A stretch of 64,000 nucleotides of DNA from Actinomycetospora chiangmaiensis DSM 45062 (GTDB lineage: Bacteria; Actinomycetota; Actinomycetes; Mycobacteriales; Pseudonocardiaceae), in NCBI RefSeq assembly GCF_000379625.1, contig NZ_KB903240.1, positions 392,980 through 456,979 of the forward strand. The letters are read 5' to 3'. Every line of letters starts with the position of its first letter. Position 1 is the stretch's first letter. The notes below the pieces were generated by a model. That model saw nothing but the letters and a program-made list of their open reading frames with translations. It was not told where the DNA came from and ran no database searches. Position numbers and translations under genes: made by a program. Shown here one piece after another: positions 25,507-34,099 of the stretch.

Positions 25507-26883
25507 TCAGTGAACCTCCTCCAGGGCCCTCCCCGTCGTCAGGGGTCCGAGCAGCCCGACATCCAGACAGAGCACCACGATCAGGACCGCCGAGCCGCCG
25601 AACACCCACACCGGCCCGGCCGTCGCGAGGAGCGGGACGGCGACGAAGGGCAGCAGGACCGAGGTGCCACGCGAGAGCGAGTAGGCGACGCCGGACGCCG
25701 TCGAGCGGATGGCGGTCGGGAAGATCTCGGCCTGGTAGATGTGGAACGAGTTCGAGAAGACGTTGCTCGCGGTGGTGAGCAGGAACCCGGCGACGACGAT
25801 GAGCCAGGGCGCACCGGCGGCGGCGAAGACGAGGCCGAACACCCCGATCGCGAGGGCCGACGCGATGATCAGGTACTTGCGTTCGAACCGTTCCACCAAC
25901 GGCACGGAGATCAGCGAGCCGATCGGGTAGCCGGCGAAGCTCAGTGCGGCGTACGCCAACGAGTCGGTGACCTCGAACCCCTTGGCGACCAGTACGAGCG
26001 GCGCGAGCGTGCCGAACCCGTAGTAGGCGACGGTCTGCAGGACCTGGAAGACGAACAGCATCACCGTGCGCCTCCGGTAGGCGGTGAACGCGATCCGCAG
26101 CACCTCGAGGGTGGACCGCTCCCGTCCCCGCTCCGGGGTGGGCGCGCGGGCCGGGAGCTCGTCCACGGCCCCCGGGCGGCCGGCCCTCGCCGCGATGTCA
26201 CGCACCACGTGCTCCGCCTCGTCGAAGCGGCCGCGGGACTCGAGCCACCGCGGCGACTCCGGCAGCACGCGGCGCATGACGATGACGAACACGGCGCCCA
26301 GCGCGCCCGCCACGAGCAGCCACCGCCAGCCCGCGATCCCCGCGATCTGCTGGGCCGCGACGAGCTTGCCACCGAGCAGGGCCGCGACCGGCACCCCGAG
26401 GAAGCCGACGGTGTAGGCCCAGGCGATGTAGCGGCCCCGGACCTTCCCCGGGAGGAACTCGGCGAGGTAGGTGTCGACGAGTACCAGCTCGCAGCCCAGC
26501 CCGATGCCGCCGAGGAAGCGCAGCAGCAGGAACACCTCGATGTTCGGGGAGAACGCTGCGGCGAGGCTGAAGAGGCTGTAGATCAGCAGGTTGAGCAGGA
26601 AGACACGCTGGCGGCCGATCCGGTCGGCCACCACCGAGAGCACGTTCGCGCCGACGAACATGCCGAGGAAGCCGCTCGCGACGACGGCCGCCTTGCCCAC
26701 CGACCCGAGCTGGAACTCGCGGGCCAGGATGGGCGCGAGCACCCCGCCGAGGAACACCTCGTAGAGGTCGAAGAACGATCCGATGCCGACCAGCACCACG
26801 ATCGTGCGGTGCCAGCGCGAGAGCGGGAGGTTCTCCAGCGCAGCGCTGGCGCCCGCCGTCGAGACCGGTCCGGCCATGGCCAT
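25507..26883 (-). CDS. MFS transporter (sugar/metabolite:H+ symporter subfamily)
   Basis: 458 aa, twelve predicted helices. MFS signatures: loop 2-3 DRIGRQRVF (about 88-96), RFLGGIGLGCELVLVDTYLAEF in helices 4-5, PESPRWLESRGRFDEAEHVV before the central loop, and a second ERFERKYL repeat motif in loop 8-9. The PESPRWL motif and long central loop place it in the SP/AAHS-type transporters, which carry sugars, aromatic acids or other organic acids. Start at ATG 26883 (MAMAG); a longer frame lacks homology. Confidence 0.85.
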   Translation of the reverse strand: MAMAGPVSTAGASAALENLPLSRWHRTIVVLVGIGSFFDLYEVFLGGVLAPILAREFQLGSVGKAAVVASGFLGMFVGANVLSVVADRIGRQRVFLLNLLIYSLFSLAAAFSPNIEVFLLLRFLGGIGLGCELVLVDTYLAEFLPGKVRGRYIAWAYTVGFLGVPVAALLGGKLVAAQQIAGIAGWRWLLVAGALGAVFVIVMRRVLPESPRWLESRGRFDEAEHVVRDIAARAGRPGAVDELPARAPTPERGRERSTLEVLRIAFTAYRRRTVMLFVFQVLQTVAYYGFGTLAPLVLVAKGFEVTDSLAYAALSFAGYPIGSLISVPLVERFERKYLIIASALAIGVFGLVFAAAGAPWLIVVAGFLLTTASNVFSNSFHIYQAEIFPTAIRSTASGVAYSLSRGTSVLLPFVAVPLLATAGPVWVFGGSAVLIVVLCLDVGLLGPLTTGRALEEVH

Positions 26884-26932
26884 CGTGCGCCTCCTCGCGC
26901 TCGGTGCTGAGCGCAAGAAAATACCCGCTCGA

Positions 26933-27265
26933 TCAGGCGAGGTCGAATTGCTCGCGACGTCCGGTCGGGACCAGGTCCACGTACTCCGGGTGCTTGGCGA
27001 TCCAGCCGCGGATGAACGGGCAGAACGGCAGGACCGCGAGCTTCCGCTCCCGCGCGTCGTCCAGCGCGGCACGGGCGAGCCGCCCCGCCAGGCCCTGTCC
27101 GGCGAACGCGTCGTCGACCTCGGTGTGGATGAACGCGATCGTCTCGCCGTCCCCGTGGGGGTCGGTGCGCAGCGCGTACTCGGCGAACCCCGCGACCTGG
27201 TCGCCGACGCGGATCTCGTAGCGGTGCCGGTCGGGGACGTCGGTGACGTCGAACTGGTCGGGCAT
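26933..27265 (-). CDS. GNAT N-acetyltransferase (small NATD1/YjdJ type)
   Basis: 110 aa, the compact single-domain N-acetyltransferase type. Acetyl-CoA site is VDDAFAGQGLAGRLARAALDDAR (about 50-72), followed by PFCPFIRGWIAKHPEY (about 80-95), diagnostic of this subfamily. Strong GAGGAGG ribosome-binding site before the ATG at 27265. Divergent from the methyltransferase gene, 45 bp apart. Substrate unknown. Confidence 0.9.
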   Translation of the reverse strand: MPDQFDVTDVPDRHRYEIRVGDQVAGFAEYALRTDPHGDGETIAFIHTEVDDAFAGQGLAGRLARAALDDARERKLAVLPFCPFIRGWIAKHPEYVDLVPTGRREQFDLA

Positions 27266-27310
27266 GGTCGGCCTCCTCGGTCATGCTGGCGGGGTGCGAC
27301 CCTATGTCCG

Positions 27311-28009
27311 ATGAGCGACCGAGCGCTGTCCTTCGGCCGACTCGCCGAGGACTACGACCGCGTCCGGCCCGGCTACCCGCCCGAGGCGTTGCGACCCGTC
27401 GTCGGGAACCTCGTGGTGGAGGTGGGCGCCGGGACCGGGAAGCTGACGGCCCTGCTGGCTCCCGGACGGCGGGTCGTCGCGGTCGAGCCCGATCCCGCCA
27501 TGCGGGCCGTGCTGGACGGGCGGGGACGGCGCGACGTCGAGGTGGTCGACGGGACGGGCGAGCGGCTGCCGGTCGGGACCGGCGAGGCGTCCGCCGTGGT
27601 CTACGGCCAGTCCTGGCACTGGGTCGAGCCCACTGCCGCGGCCGCCGAGGCGCGGCGGGTCCTCGCCGACCACGGCGTGCTGCTGCTCCTGTGGAACGTG
27701 CCCGACGTGTCGGTGGACTGGGTGCGCGAGCTCAACCGCCTCGCGGGGCTCCCGGAGGCCGTGCCGGAGTTCGCGCCGCTCGAGCTGGCCGGCTTCTCCC
27801 CCGGCGAGGTCCGACACGTGCCCTGGCAGCAGCCGCTGACCGTGGACGACCTGGTCCTGCTGTTCTCGACGTTCTCCCGCGTGAGCACCCGGGAGCCCGC
27901 CGACCGGGACCGGGTGCTGGAGTCGATCCGCGCGTCCCTCGCGGGCCGGTCGACGGTGTCCTATCCGTACGTCTGCGTCGGCCTGGTCCATCGTCGGACG
28001 CCGGGGTGA
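27311..28009 (+). CDS. Class I SAM-dependent methyltransferase
   Basis: 232 aa. Motif I VVEVGAGTGKLT (about 35-46), acidic loop VAVEPDPAMRAVL, motif GTGERLPVGTGEASAVVYGQSWHWV (the GQSWHW block is typical of the small COG2226-like group). SAM-binding is clear, substrate is not. The N-terminal SFGRLAEDYDRVRPGYPPEAL is the family's usual start. The dispersed 12-mer (27395-27406) encodes RPVVGN just before motif I. Confidence 0.87.
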   Translation: MSDRALSFGRLAEDYDRVRPGYPPEALRPVVGNLVVEVGAGTGKLTALLAPGRRVVAVEPDPAMRAVLDGRGRRDVEVVDGTGERLPVGTGEASAVVYGQSWHWVEPTAAAAEARRVLADHGVLLLLWNVPDVSVDWVRELNRLAGLPEAVPEFAPLELAGFSPGEVRHVPWQQPLTVDDLVLLFSTFSRVSTREPADRDRVLESIRASLAGRSTVSYPYVCVGLVHRRTPG

Positions 28010-28027
28010 GCTGCGCCGGGCGCGAGC

Positions 28028-28087
28028 CGCGAGAGCGACACCAGGCATCCCGGGCCGCCCAGGACCCTGCCTCGTGCCACCCTCGCG
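28028..28087. terminator. Imperfect hairpin between convergent genes (CGCGAGGGTGAC family)
   Basis: 20-bp arms at 28028-28047 and 28068-28087 with four mismatches. It separates the methyltransferase from convergent cbtA. The right arm (read on the minus strand, CGCGAGGGTGGCACGAGGCA) resembles hairpin arms at 40510 and 51465, suggesting one repeated terminator-like element. Confidence 0.5.
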
Positions 28088-28115
28088 GCGCCGCGGGCCA
28101 GCGTCGGCCGGCGCC

Positions 28116-28961
28116 TCAGGCGTTCTCGAGCACCCGCTCGCGGCGCTCCGACCGGACCGACCGCTCCGCCAGAGCACCGAAGACCAGTCCGAGGACGCCC
28201 CAGAGCAGCACCTGGGCGGTGACGGCGTACACGCGGAACGAGTAGAGGAGGTCCGCGTCGAAGCCGGGGAACACGATCCGGCCGACCGGGTCGCGCAGCG
28301 GTTGCGGCGTCTCGCTCACCGCCGGGCCGTACGTGGCGACGTTGGCGGAGAGCTCCCCGAGCGAGGGCAGGAGCGCCATGAGCACGCCCACCAGCACGAC
28401 GTAGGCCAGCCCGCCGACGACCACCGCGTTCCACGTCCCGAGCCGCTCCCGCAGCGCCCGCGCCAGCAGCACGGCCACCACGAGCAGCACCACGGACCCG
28501 ACGATCATGACGAGGTAGAGCCCCGACCGGTCACCGATCGTCTCCTCGTGGCCCACGGCCGGCGGGTTGGCCGGGTACTTCACGAACGGGGTGGCGTAGA
28601 GCGTGAGGAAGCCCGCGCCCGCCACGAGCAGTGCGAGCACCCGCGGGCGCACCGACACCTTCCCCTGCAGCAGCGTGTAGACCACCGCGAACAGCAGGCC
28701 CAGTGCCACGCCGACGAGGACCATCCCGGCGCCGATCCCCCACACGCCCTGGACGCTCCGGCTGAAGATCTCCGGGCCCTCCTCGGGTGGTGCGGTCCCG
28801 GCCGCCGTGGCGAGCGCCGCCTCTGCCTCGCCGCGCCCGGCCTCGTAGTCGATCGCGGCCTGGATGAGCGGCTCGGCGAACCACAGCGCGAACAGCCAGG
28901 CGACCACGCCGCCCAGCGCGCCCGCGAGCGCCGCCCGCGGGATCACCGTCCTCGCGTGCAT
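28116..28961 (-). CDS. cbtA: CbtA cobalt transporter subunit
   Basis: 281 aa. Starts MHARTVIPRAALAGALGGVV and has about six hydrophobic segments; the first two flank LWFAEPLIQAAIDYE, and FVKYPANPPAVG and PSLGELSANVATYGPAVS are CbtA-type loops. CbtAB is predicted to move cobalt for cobalamin synthesis. ATG overlaps the cbtB stop (ATGA). Basic C-terminus (RSVRSERRERVLENA) is cytosolic. Confidence 0.85.
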   Translation of the reverse strand: MHARTVIPRAALAGALGGVVAWLFALWFAEPLIQAAIDYEAGRGEAEAALATAAGTAPPEEGPEIFSRSVQGVWGIGAGMVLVGVALGLLFAVVYTLLQGKVSVRPRVLALLVAGAGFLTLYATPFVKYPANPPAVGHEETIGDRSGLYLVMIVGSVVLLVVAVLLARALRERLGTWNAVVVGGLAYVVLVGVLMALLPSLGELSANVATYGPAVSETPQPLRDPVGRIVFPGFDADLLYSFRVYAVTAQVLLWGVLGLVFGALAERSVRSERRERVLENA

Positions 28962-29170
28962 CAGTGGCACGGGAAGCCGAGGAAGTGGCGGGCGTCGTGG
29001 ACGAACTCGTGCACGACCATCGTGTGGCCGAACAGCGAGGTCGCGCCCTCGTCGAAGCCGATCAGGTAGAAGAGCAGCAGTCCGACGACGAGCGAGCCGA
29101 TCAGGTAGGGCAGGTTGCCGACCGCGGTGGTCGCGGTCGCGCGTGCGCGGGTGACGCCGGCAGTGGTCAC
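28961..29170 (-). CDS. cbtB: CbtB cobalt transporter subunit
   Basis: 69 aa, one transmembrane helix (about 20-42, LPYLIGSLVVGLLLFYLIGF), and a histidine-rich C-terminus (HTMVVHEFVHDARHFLGFPCH, last 21 residues with five His and one Cys) likely to bind the metal. GTG start with GGAG upstream. In many bacteria cbtB follows a B12 riboswitch; here the leader is only about 30 bases, too short for one, and control probably acts at the promoter dyad. Confidence 0.9.
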   Translation of the reverse strand: MTTAGVTRARATATTAVGNLPYLIGSLVVGLLLFYLIGFDEGATSLFGHTMVVHEFVHDARHFLGFPCH

Positions 29171-29200
29171 GGGGGGTCTCCTCGGTCTCGTGGGGCCCCG

Positions 29201-29249
29201 ACGCTAGGACTGCGCGTCTCACACGGTCAATAACTCAGCAGCTAATGAG
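29201..29249 (-). promoter_or_regulatory. cbtBA promoter with dyad operator
   Basis: Minus strand: -35 TTGACC (29225-29230), 18-bp spacer, -10 TAGCGT (29201-29206). Immediately upstream of the -35 is the dyad CTCA-TT-AGCT-GC-TGAG (29234-29249), perfect in 12 of 16 positions. This A/T-richer patch stands out in the GC-rich surroundings. A metal-responsive regulator is plausible; which one cannot be told. Confidence 0.6.
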
Positions 29250-29258
29250 ATGTAGCGT

Positions 29259-30302
29259 TCACACCGGGCGGAGTCGCCAGTCCCCCGCCCGCTCGTCCCA
29301 GTCCATGCGCACCACGCCGCGCGCCCGCGCCGCCTTGGCGAACGACAGGAACGAGGCGAAGCCGTAGGTCTTCTCGCTGAAGTCCGGCCGCCGCTTGCGG
29401 ACCTGGTCCTTCAGGCCCGAGAGCGGCACCGAGCCGTCGCGGCCCGCGAGTTCGCCGACGACCTGGGCGAGCACGCGGAAGGCGTCGTCCTCCGCCGGCT
29501 CGTCCACCGGGAAGCTCACCTCGGGGTCGCCGTGCGCCGAGCCCTCCCCCAACGCGACGATCCGGCGCTCCTGCAGGTGCCGCAGCAGCTCGCCGAACCC
29601 GCGGAAGCCGTGCTCGGCCTCGTCGAACGTGGGGTCCTGACGCAGCATCGCCCGCTTGAGCCGCGAGGCGAGCACCGGCCCGTCGCCGCGGCGCGCGAGC
29701 CCGGAGAGGGTCCGCGTGACGAGGCGCTCCACCGCCTCCTCGTCCTCGGCCGGCTCCTCCGGCGGCGTCCCGACGGCAGGTGCGGGCTCCAGGTCGACGG
29801 GGGCGGGCGGCGCGGTGTCGACGAGGCGGTCGTAGTAGAGGAACTCGTCGCACGCGGGCGGGAGGAGCCGGGAGGTCGAGGACGCCACCCCGATGCCGAT
29901 CACCCGCTTGTCGAGCTCGCGCAGCTTGTGCACGAGCGGGGTGAAGTCGGAGTCGCCGGTGCCGATCGCGAAGGTCGTCACCCAGGACCGCTCGTAGGCG
30001 ATCTCGACGGCGTCGACGGCCATCTTGATGTCGGCCGCGTTCTTGCGGGAGCCGCCGAGCCGTTGCGGGATGTCGATGAGTTCGACCTGGGCCCGGGCGA
30101 GGAGCCGCCGGTCGTCGTCGAAGGAGGACCAGTCCGCGTACGCCCGCCGCGCCACCACCCGGCCGCGTACCGCGAGGGCGTCGGCGACCGGGCCGAGGTC
30201 GAACGGGGAGACGCCCAGTCCCTCCCGGGCCCCGATCGCGAGGTTCTCGTAGTCCAGGAGCAGGGCGATGCGCTCGTCGCGCTCGTCCGGGGTGGCGGCC
30301 AT
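29259..30302 (-). CDS. NYN-domain RNase with two OST-HTH/LOTUS domains
   Basis: 347 aa. N-terminal NYN (LabA/DUF88, PIN-like) domain, residues 10-155: LLLDYENLAIG, NAADIKMAVDAVE and GTGDSDFTPLVHKLRELDKRV supply the acidic metal site expected of a nuclease. After an acidic linker two OST-HTH/LOTUS modules follow (about 190-265 and 278-345; FRGFGELLRHLQER and YGFASFLSFAKAARAR), folds that bind RNA or G-quadruplexes. Likely cytosolic RNA turnover or RNA-directed function. Transcribed toward cbtB; its own promoter lies near the L,D-transpeptidase end. Confidence 0.9.
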   Translation of the reverse strand: MAATPDERDERIALLLDYENLAIGAREGLGVSPFDLGPVADALAVRGRVVARRAYADWSSFDDDRRLLARAQVELIDIPQRLGGSRKNAADIKMAVDAVEIAYERSWVTTFAIGTGDSDFTPLVHKLRELDKRVIGIGVASSTSRLLPPACDEFLYYDRLVDTAPPAPVDLEPAPAVGTPPEEPAEDEEAVERLVTRTLSGLARRGDGPVLASRLKRAMLRQDPTFDEAEHGFRGFGELLRHLQERRIVALGEGSAHGDPEVSFPVDEPAEDDAFRVLAQVVGELAGRDGSVPLSGLKDQVRKRRPDFSEKTYGFASFLSFAKAARARGVVRMDWDERAGDWRLRPV

Positions 30303-30326
30303 GGTGGCAGCCTCCCAGCCCGGGTC

Positions 30327-30848
30327 CTACGGGACGATCTGCACCTGGTCGTAGACGTTGAGGTAGTCGAAGAACTTCTCCGACGCGTCGTGCGAGAGGT
30401 GGACGCATCCCGCCGAGTCGCGCTGCAGGCTGCCCTCGTGGAAGGCGTCGCCCGGCGCGAAGAACACCGAGTTGTTCATCGGTGCGCCGTTGTACTCGTC
30501 GGACTTGTGGTTCTTGTCCTTCCACATGACCGAGAAGGTCCCGGTCGGCGTCTCGTAGCCCTTGCCACCCGTCGTGATCGGCACGGCGCCGTAGACGATC
30601 TTGCCGTGGCCGTCGGTCAGCCAGGCCTTCTTCGCCGAGATGTCGACGCACGCCTTGGCGGTCGGCGCGCACGGCGTCTGGCTGCCGGGCGCCGTGGCGG
30701 GCGCCGGCGCCGCGGCGGGCGCCGCGAACGCGGGGGCGCCCAGGGCCAGCAGGCTCACGCCCACCGCACCCAGGGTTCCGGCGCCCACCCGCAGTCGCGC
30801 TCCGGTGACACCCGAGGGTGAGGACGCGGCCCGGTGGTGACGACCCAT
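30327..30848 (-). CDS. L,D-transpeptidase (YkuD), single domain
   Basis: 173 aa from ATG 30848 (AAGGA upstream). Signal peptide with core GAGTLGAVGVSLLALGAPAFA (about 22-42), alanine/proline linker, then a minimal YkuD domain. Catalytic motif HEGSLQRDSAGCVHLS supplies the His and Cys (Cys about 148); NNSVFF and GGKGYETPTGTFSV are conserved. Forms or breaks 3-3 cross-links in peptidoglycan, outside the membrane. Lacks the Ig-like domains of the second copy at 48287. Confidence 0.92.
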   Translation of the reverse strand: MGRHHRAASSPSGVTGARLRVGAGTLGAVGVSLLALGAPAFAAPAAAPAPATAPGSQTPCAPTAKACVDISAKKAWLTDGHGKIVYGAVPITTGGKGYETPTGTFSVMWKDKNHKSDEYNGAPMNNSVFFAPGDAFHEGSLQRDSAGCVHLSHDASEKFFDYLNVYDQVQIVP

Positions 30849-31148
30849 GGTGTGGTTCCTTCGCGGTCGGTGATGCGGAGTGCTCGGACCCTCAACGCTC
30901 ACGGAGCGAGTCCGATGCGGTCGAGCGCCGAGGAGTCTGCACGCCGAGATCCACACCATGCGGCCGGGGACCGGCCCGCTGAGCTGGTCAGACTGGCCGG
31001 ATCAGGAACGAATGGGACGAGTCGTGCCACCTGGTCGAACGGGACGGAGGGTCATCGACGGAACGACACGCCGACCATTCCTGAGAGGTGCCGCTGAATC
31101 CGGGCGCCCTGCCCGACCCTCGGCCTCCATGTGGGTGTGACGCAGTGC
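30849..31148. other. 300-bp intergenic region
   Basis: Between the L,D-transpeptidase start and the end of the next minus-strand gene. No open frame with homology, tRNA or long inverted repeat was recognised. The part near 30850-30900 should contain the transpeptidase promoter; I could not assign hexamers with confidence. Confidence 0.4.
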
Positions 31149-31412
31149 TCAGCTGACGACGCGCAGCTCCACGCCGACGCTGGCCGCGCTCTCGCGGGCG
31201 CACGCGACGACCCGCGCCTGCGGTGCGGGCAGCGGTTCGGCGTCCACGTGCAGCTCGAGATCGAGCCCCGCGGCGGCCGCGCGCTCGAGGGCGGCGTGCA
31301 GCCGACAGCTCAGCGTGGCAGCGTCGGGCAGCGTCCCACGGCCGTCGACGGGGAGCCCCGGCCGGCGCGGAGCGCGGGTGGGGTCGAGCGCGGTGATCGC
31401 CTCGAGGGTCAT
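31149..31412 (-). CDS. Hypothetical protein (87 aa)
   Basis: ATG at 31412 preceded by GAGGAGG at ideal distance. The product has an N-terminal Pro/Arg segment then alternating helix and strands (CRLHAALERAAAAGLDLELHVDAE, RVVACARESAASVGVELRVVS), a small alpha/beta protein without signal peptide. Not recognised. Divergent from the acyl-CoA synthetase, 165 bp apart. Confidence 0.55.
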   Translation of the reverse strand: MTLEAITALDPTRAPRRPGLPVDGRGTLPDAATLSCRLHAALERAAAAGLDLELHVDAEPLPAPQARVVACARESAASVGVELRVVS

Positions 31413-31577
31413 GGCCGCCTCCTCACCGACCGACGGGACCGCCGGGCGTAGACGAGCGGCATACCCGTTCGTGCGCCGCATCACGCCTCCTGCCCGCGCC
31501 GATCCGACGTCCGGGCAGGGCGGGGCAGACCACCCACCGGCCCGCGGTGTCCGCCGATCCGGAGCAGACTGCCCGGC

Positions 31578-33236
31578 GTGTCCATCGACGAGGCCGCACC
31601 GTCGCGCGCGCACGTGATCGCCGAGCTGACCGCCCCCGGCGGGCCGTTCGAACTCGCCGCGGCGGTCGTCCGGGGTGTGCCGCTGCGGGTGCACGTGACG
31701 GGCCCGCAGACGCTGCGCGAGGCGCACGAGGCGCTCGCCGTCCCCGACGACAGGCTCTTCACCGTCTACGACGGCGAGCGGGTCACGTTCGGGGAGCACC
31801 GGGCGCGGGTGGCCACGCTCGCCGCGCGGTTCGCCGCGGCGGGGCTCCGTCCGGGCGACCGGGTCGCGGTGTGCCTGCGGAACTACCCGGAGTGGCCCGC
31901 GCTGTGCTGGGCCGCGTGGGTGTCCGGCCTCGTGGTGGTCCCGCTCAACGCCTGGTGGCAGGCCGCCGAACTGGCGCATGCGGTCGCCGACGCCGGACCC
32001 CGTCTGGTGGTCGCCGACGGCGAGCGCTCCGCGGTGCTGCGGGAGGTGACCCCGGACGACGTCGAGGTGGTCACCGTCCGCGGGCCGGGGGCGACCACCT
32101 TCGAGGCGTTCCTCGGCGAGCCCGTCGCCGGGCCGCTCCCCGACCACCGGCCGGGACCGGACGACGACGCCTTCATCCTCTACACCTCGGGGACGACCGG
32201 TCGCCCGAAGGGCGCGGTCGGCACCCACCGGAACCTGCTCACCGACGTCGCGAACCGTGGCCTGCTCGCCGTCGCCGGGGCGCGGGTCACCGGGGTCCTC
32301 CCGCCTCAGCGGCCCGGTGCGCTGCTGGCCTTCCCGATCTTCCACGTCGCCGGGTTGTGCGCCATGGTGAACGCCACCCTCAGCGGGTCGGTCCTCGCCA
32401 CGCAGTACCGCTGGGACGCGCGCGAGGCGCTGCGCATCATCGCCGCCGAGGGCCTCACGGGGGTCGCCGGCGTGCCCACGATCGCGAGCGACCTGCTGCG
32501 TGTCGCCGAGAGCACCGGCCGCCGGGCCGACCTCGCCACCCTGACGACCATCGGCATGGGCGGCGCCCCCATCCCGCCGGAGCTGGTGCGCCGTGCCGCT
32601 CCGGTCGCCGCGCCCGGCAACGGCTACGGCCTCACCGAGACCACGGCCGGGATCGCGTTCAACTCCGGGGAGGAGTACCTCGCCGCGCCCGATGCCGTGG
32701 GGCGGCCCGTGCCGAGCGCGGACGTCCGGGTGGTGGACCCGTCGTCGGGAAGCGATCTCGGCGAGGGCCGCGTGGGCGAGCTGTGGTTCCGCGGGCCGAA
32801 CGTCGTCCGCGGCTACTGGAACGCGCCCGACGCGACGGCGGAGGCGTTCGTCGACGGGTGGTTCCGCACGGGCGACCTCGGCCGCGTCGACGGCGGGGTG
32901 ATCCGCGTGGTCGACCGGCTGAAGGACGTCGTCATCCGCGGCGGCGAGAACGTCTACTGCGCCGCGGTGGAGGCCGAGCTGCTCGAGGTCGACGGCGTGC
33001 TGGACGCCGCGGTGATCGGCATCCCGCACCGGAACTACGGCGAGGAGGTCGCCGCCGTCGTCGTGCACGCGCCGGACCGGGTGCCCGACGAGGCGGCGCT
33101 GCGGGAGCGGGTCGCCACGCGCATCGCGGCCTTCGCCGCCCCGACGACCATCCGGACGACGACGGAGCCGCTGCCCCGCAACGCCGTCGGGAAGGTCCTC
33201 AAGCGCGACCTGCGGGCGACGATCACCGGGGCGTGA
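31578..33236 (+). CDS. AMP-binding acyl-CoA/aryl-CoA synthetase
   Basis: 552 aa ANL superfamily. P-loop LYTSGTTGRPKGAVG (about 197-211), A5 NGYGLTETTA (about 352-361), A7 GWFRTGDLG (about 430-438), A8 DRLKDVVIRGGENVY, and the A10 lysine in NAVGKVLK (about 537-544). Activates a carboxylate as acyl-AMP then acyl-CoA; position beside an enoyl-CoA hydratase points to fatty or aryl-acid CoA catabolism. GTG start. The dispersed 12-mer (32738-32749) encodes DPSSGS in a variable loop. Extra 30-residue N-terminal part precedes the usual core. Confidence 0.9.
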   Translation: MSIDEAAPSRAHVIAELTAPGGPFELAAAVVRGVPLRVHVTGPQTLREAHEALAVPDDRLFTVYDGERVTFGEHRARVATLAARFAAAGLRPGDRVAVCLRNYPEWPALCWAAWVSGLVVVPLNAWWQAAELAHAVADAGPRLVVADGERSAVLREVTPDDVEVVTVRGPGATTFEAFLGEPVAGPLPDHRPGPDDDAFILYTSGTTGRPKGAVGTHRNLLTDVANRGLLAVAGARVTGVLPPQRPGALLAFPIFHVAGLCAMVNATLSGSVLATQYRWDAREALRIIAAEGLTGVAGVPTIASDLLRVAESTGRRADLATLTTIGMGGAPIPPELVRRAAPVAAPGNGYGLTETTAGIAFNSGEEYLAAPDAVGRPVPSADVRVVDPSSGSDLGEGRVGELWFRGPNVVRGYWNAPDATAEAFVDGWFRTGDLGRVDGGVIRVVDRLKDVVIRGGENVYCAAVEAELLEVDGVLDAAVIGIPHRNYGEEVAAVVVHAPDRVPDEAALRERVATRIAAFAAPTTIRTTTEPLPRNAVGKVLKRDLRATITGA

Positions 33237-33241
33237 GCGCG

Positions 33242-34066
33242 TCAGGCGCCCCGGAAGACCGGCTTCTCCTTCGCGACGAAGGCGTCGACCGCGTTGCGGT
33301 GGTCCTCGGTGGCCCCGAGGCGGGCCTGCGCGGCGGCCTCGTGCTCGAGGACCTCGCGCAGCGAGGACACCGTGCCCATCGCGACGGCCGCCTTGATCTC
33401 GGCGTACGCGAGCGTGGGGCCCGCGGCGAGCCGCCGGGCCAGGGCGAGGGCGGCCGCGTCGGTGGCCTCCGGGGTCTCCGCGATTTCGCGGACGATGCCC
33501 CAGTCGCGCGCCTGCTCGGCGGTGAACGTCTCGCCGAGCATGAGCAGCTCGGTCGCCCGCGAGGCGCCGACGCAGTGTGCGAGGGTCCCGGAGAGCCCGG
33601 AGTCCCCGCCGAAGCCGATGCCCGCGAACGCCGTCGCGAACCTCGCCCCCGCCGTCGCCACCCGCAGGTCGCAGGCGAGCAGGAAGCCGAGGCCCGCCCC
33701 GACCGCGGTACCGTTGACCGCGGCGACCACCGGCTTGCGCATGGTGCCGAGGGCCGCGGCGATGCGGTTGTAGTGCTCGGGGACGGTGGAGAGGGCGTCC
33801 GCGCCGATCGCGCCGTCCTCGCCGGAGCGGAGCGCCCGGGCGTGCTCGCGCAGGTCCTGGCCCACGCAGAACGCCGTGCCGGTGGACGCGAGCACGACCG
33901 CCCGCACCGACGGGTCGTCCGCCACCGCCTCCAGCGCGTCGCGCAGCGCGACCTTGAGCTCGAGCGTCAGCGCGTTCCGGTTCTCCGGCCGGTTGAACCG
34001 GACGGTGGTCACCGCCTCCTGGTCGTCGGTCTCCACGAGGACGGGCGGCTCACCGGCGCTGGTCAT
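33242..34066 (-). CDS. Enoyl-CoA hydratase/isomerase family protein
   Basis: 274 aa crotonase. FNRPENRNALTLEL (about 24-37), oxyanion loop VLASTGTAFCVGQDL, then KPVVAAVNGTAVGAGLGFLLACDLRVA (about 117-143) with the second oxyanion Gly; in the region of the catalytic glutamates the sequence reads FAGIGFGGDSGLSGTLAHCVG with no Glu, so hydratase activity may be absent and isomerase or ring-hydrolase chemistry is possible. Converges with the acyl-CoA synthetase (5 bp apart). Confidence 0.85.
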   Translation of the reverse strand: MTSAGEPPVLVETDDQEAVTTVRFNRPENRNALTLELKVALRDALEAVADDPSVRAVVLASTGTAFCVGQDLREHARALRSGEDGAIGADALSTVPEHYNRIAAALGTMRKPVVAAVNGTAVGAGLGFLLACDLRVATAGARFATAFAGIGFGGDSGLSGTLAHCVGASRATELLMLGETFTAEQARDWGIVREIAETPEATDAAALALARRLAAGPTLAYAEIKAAVAMGTVSSLREVLEHEAAAQARLGATEDHRNAVDAFVAKEKPVFRGA

Positions 34067-34099
34067 GGTCGAGATCGTGACACGTGATTCAGTGGGGGT

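Noticed and set aside
29171-29258. Cobalamin riboswitch before cbtB
   Set aside because: About 30 bases lie between the predicted transcription start and the start codon, and no B12-box-like sequence was seen.
31149-33068. 639-codon minus-strand frame opposite the acyl-CoA synthetase
   Set aside because: Only its 3' 87 codons have a ribosome-binding site and a plausible protein; the rest is the antisense shadow of an obvious AMP-binding enzyme.
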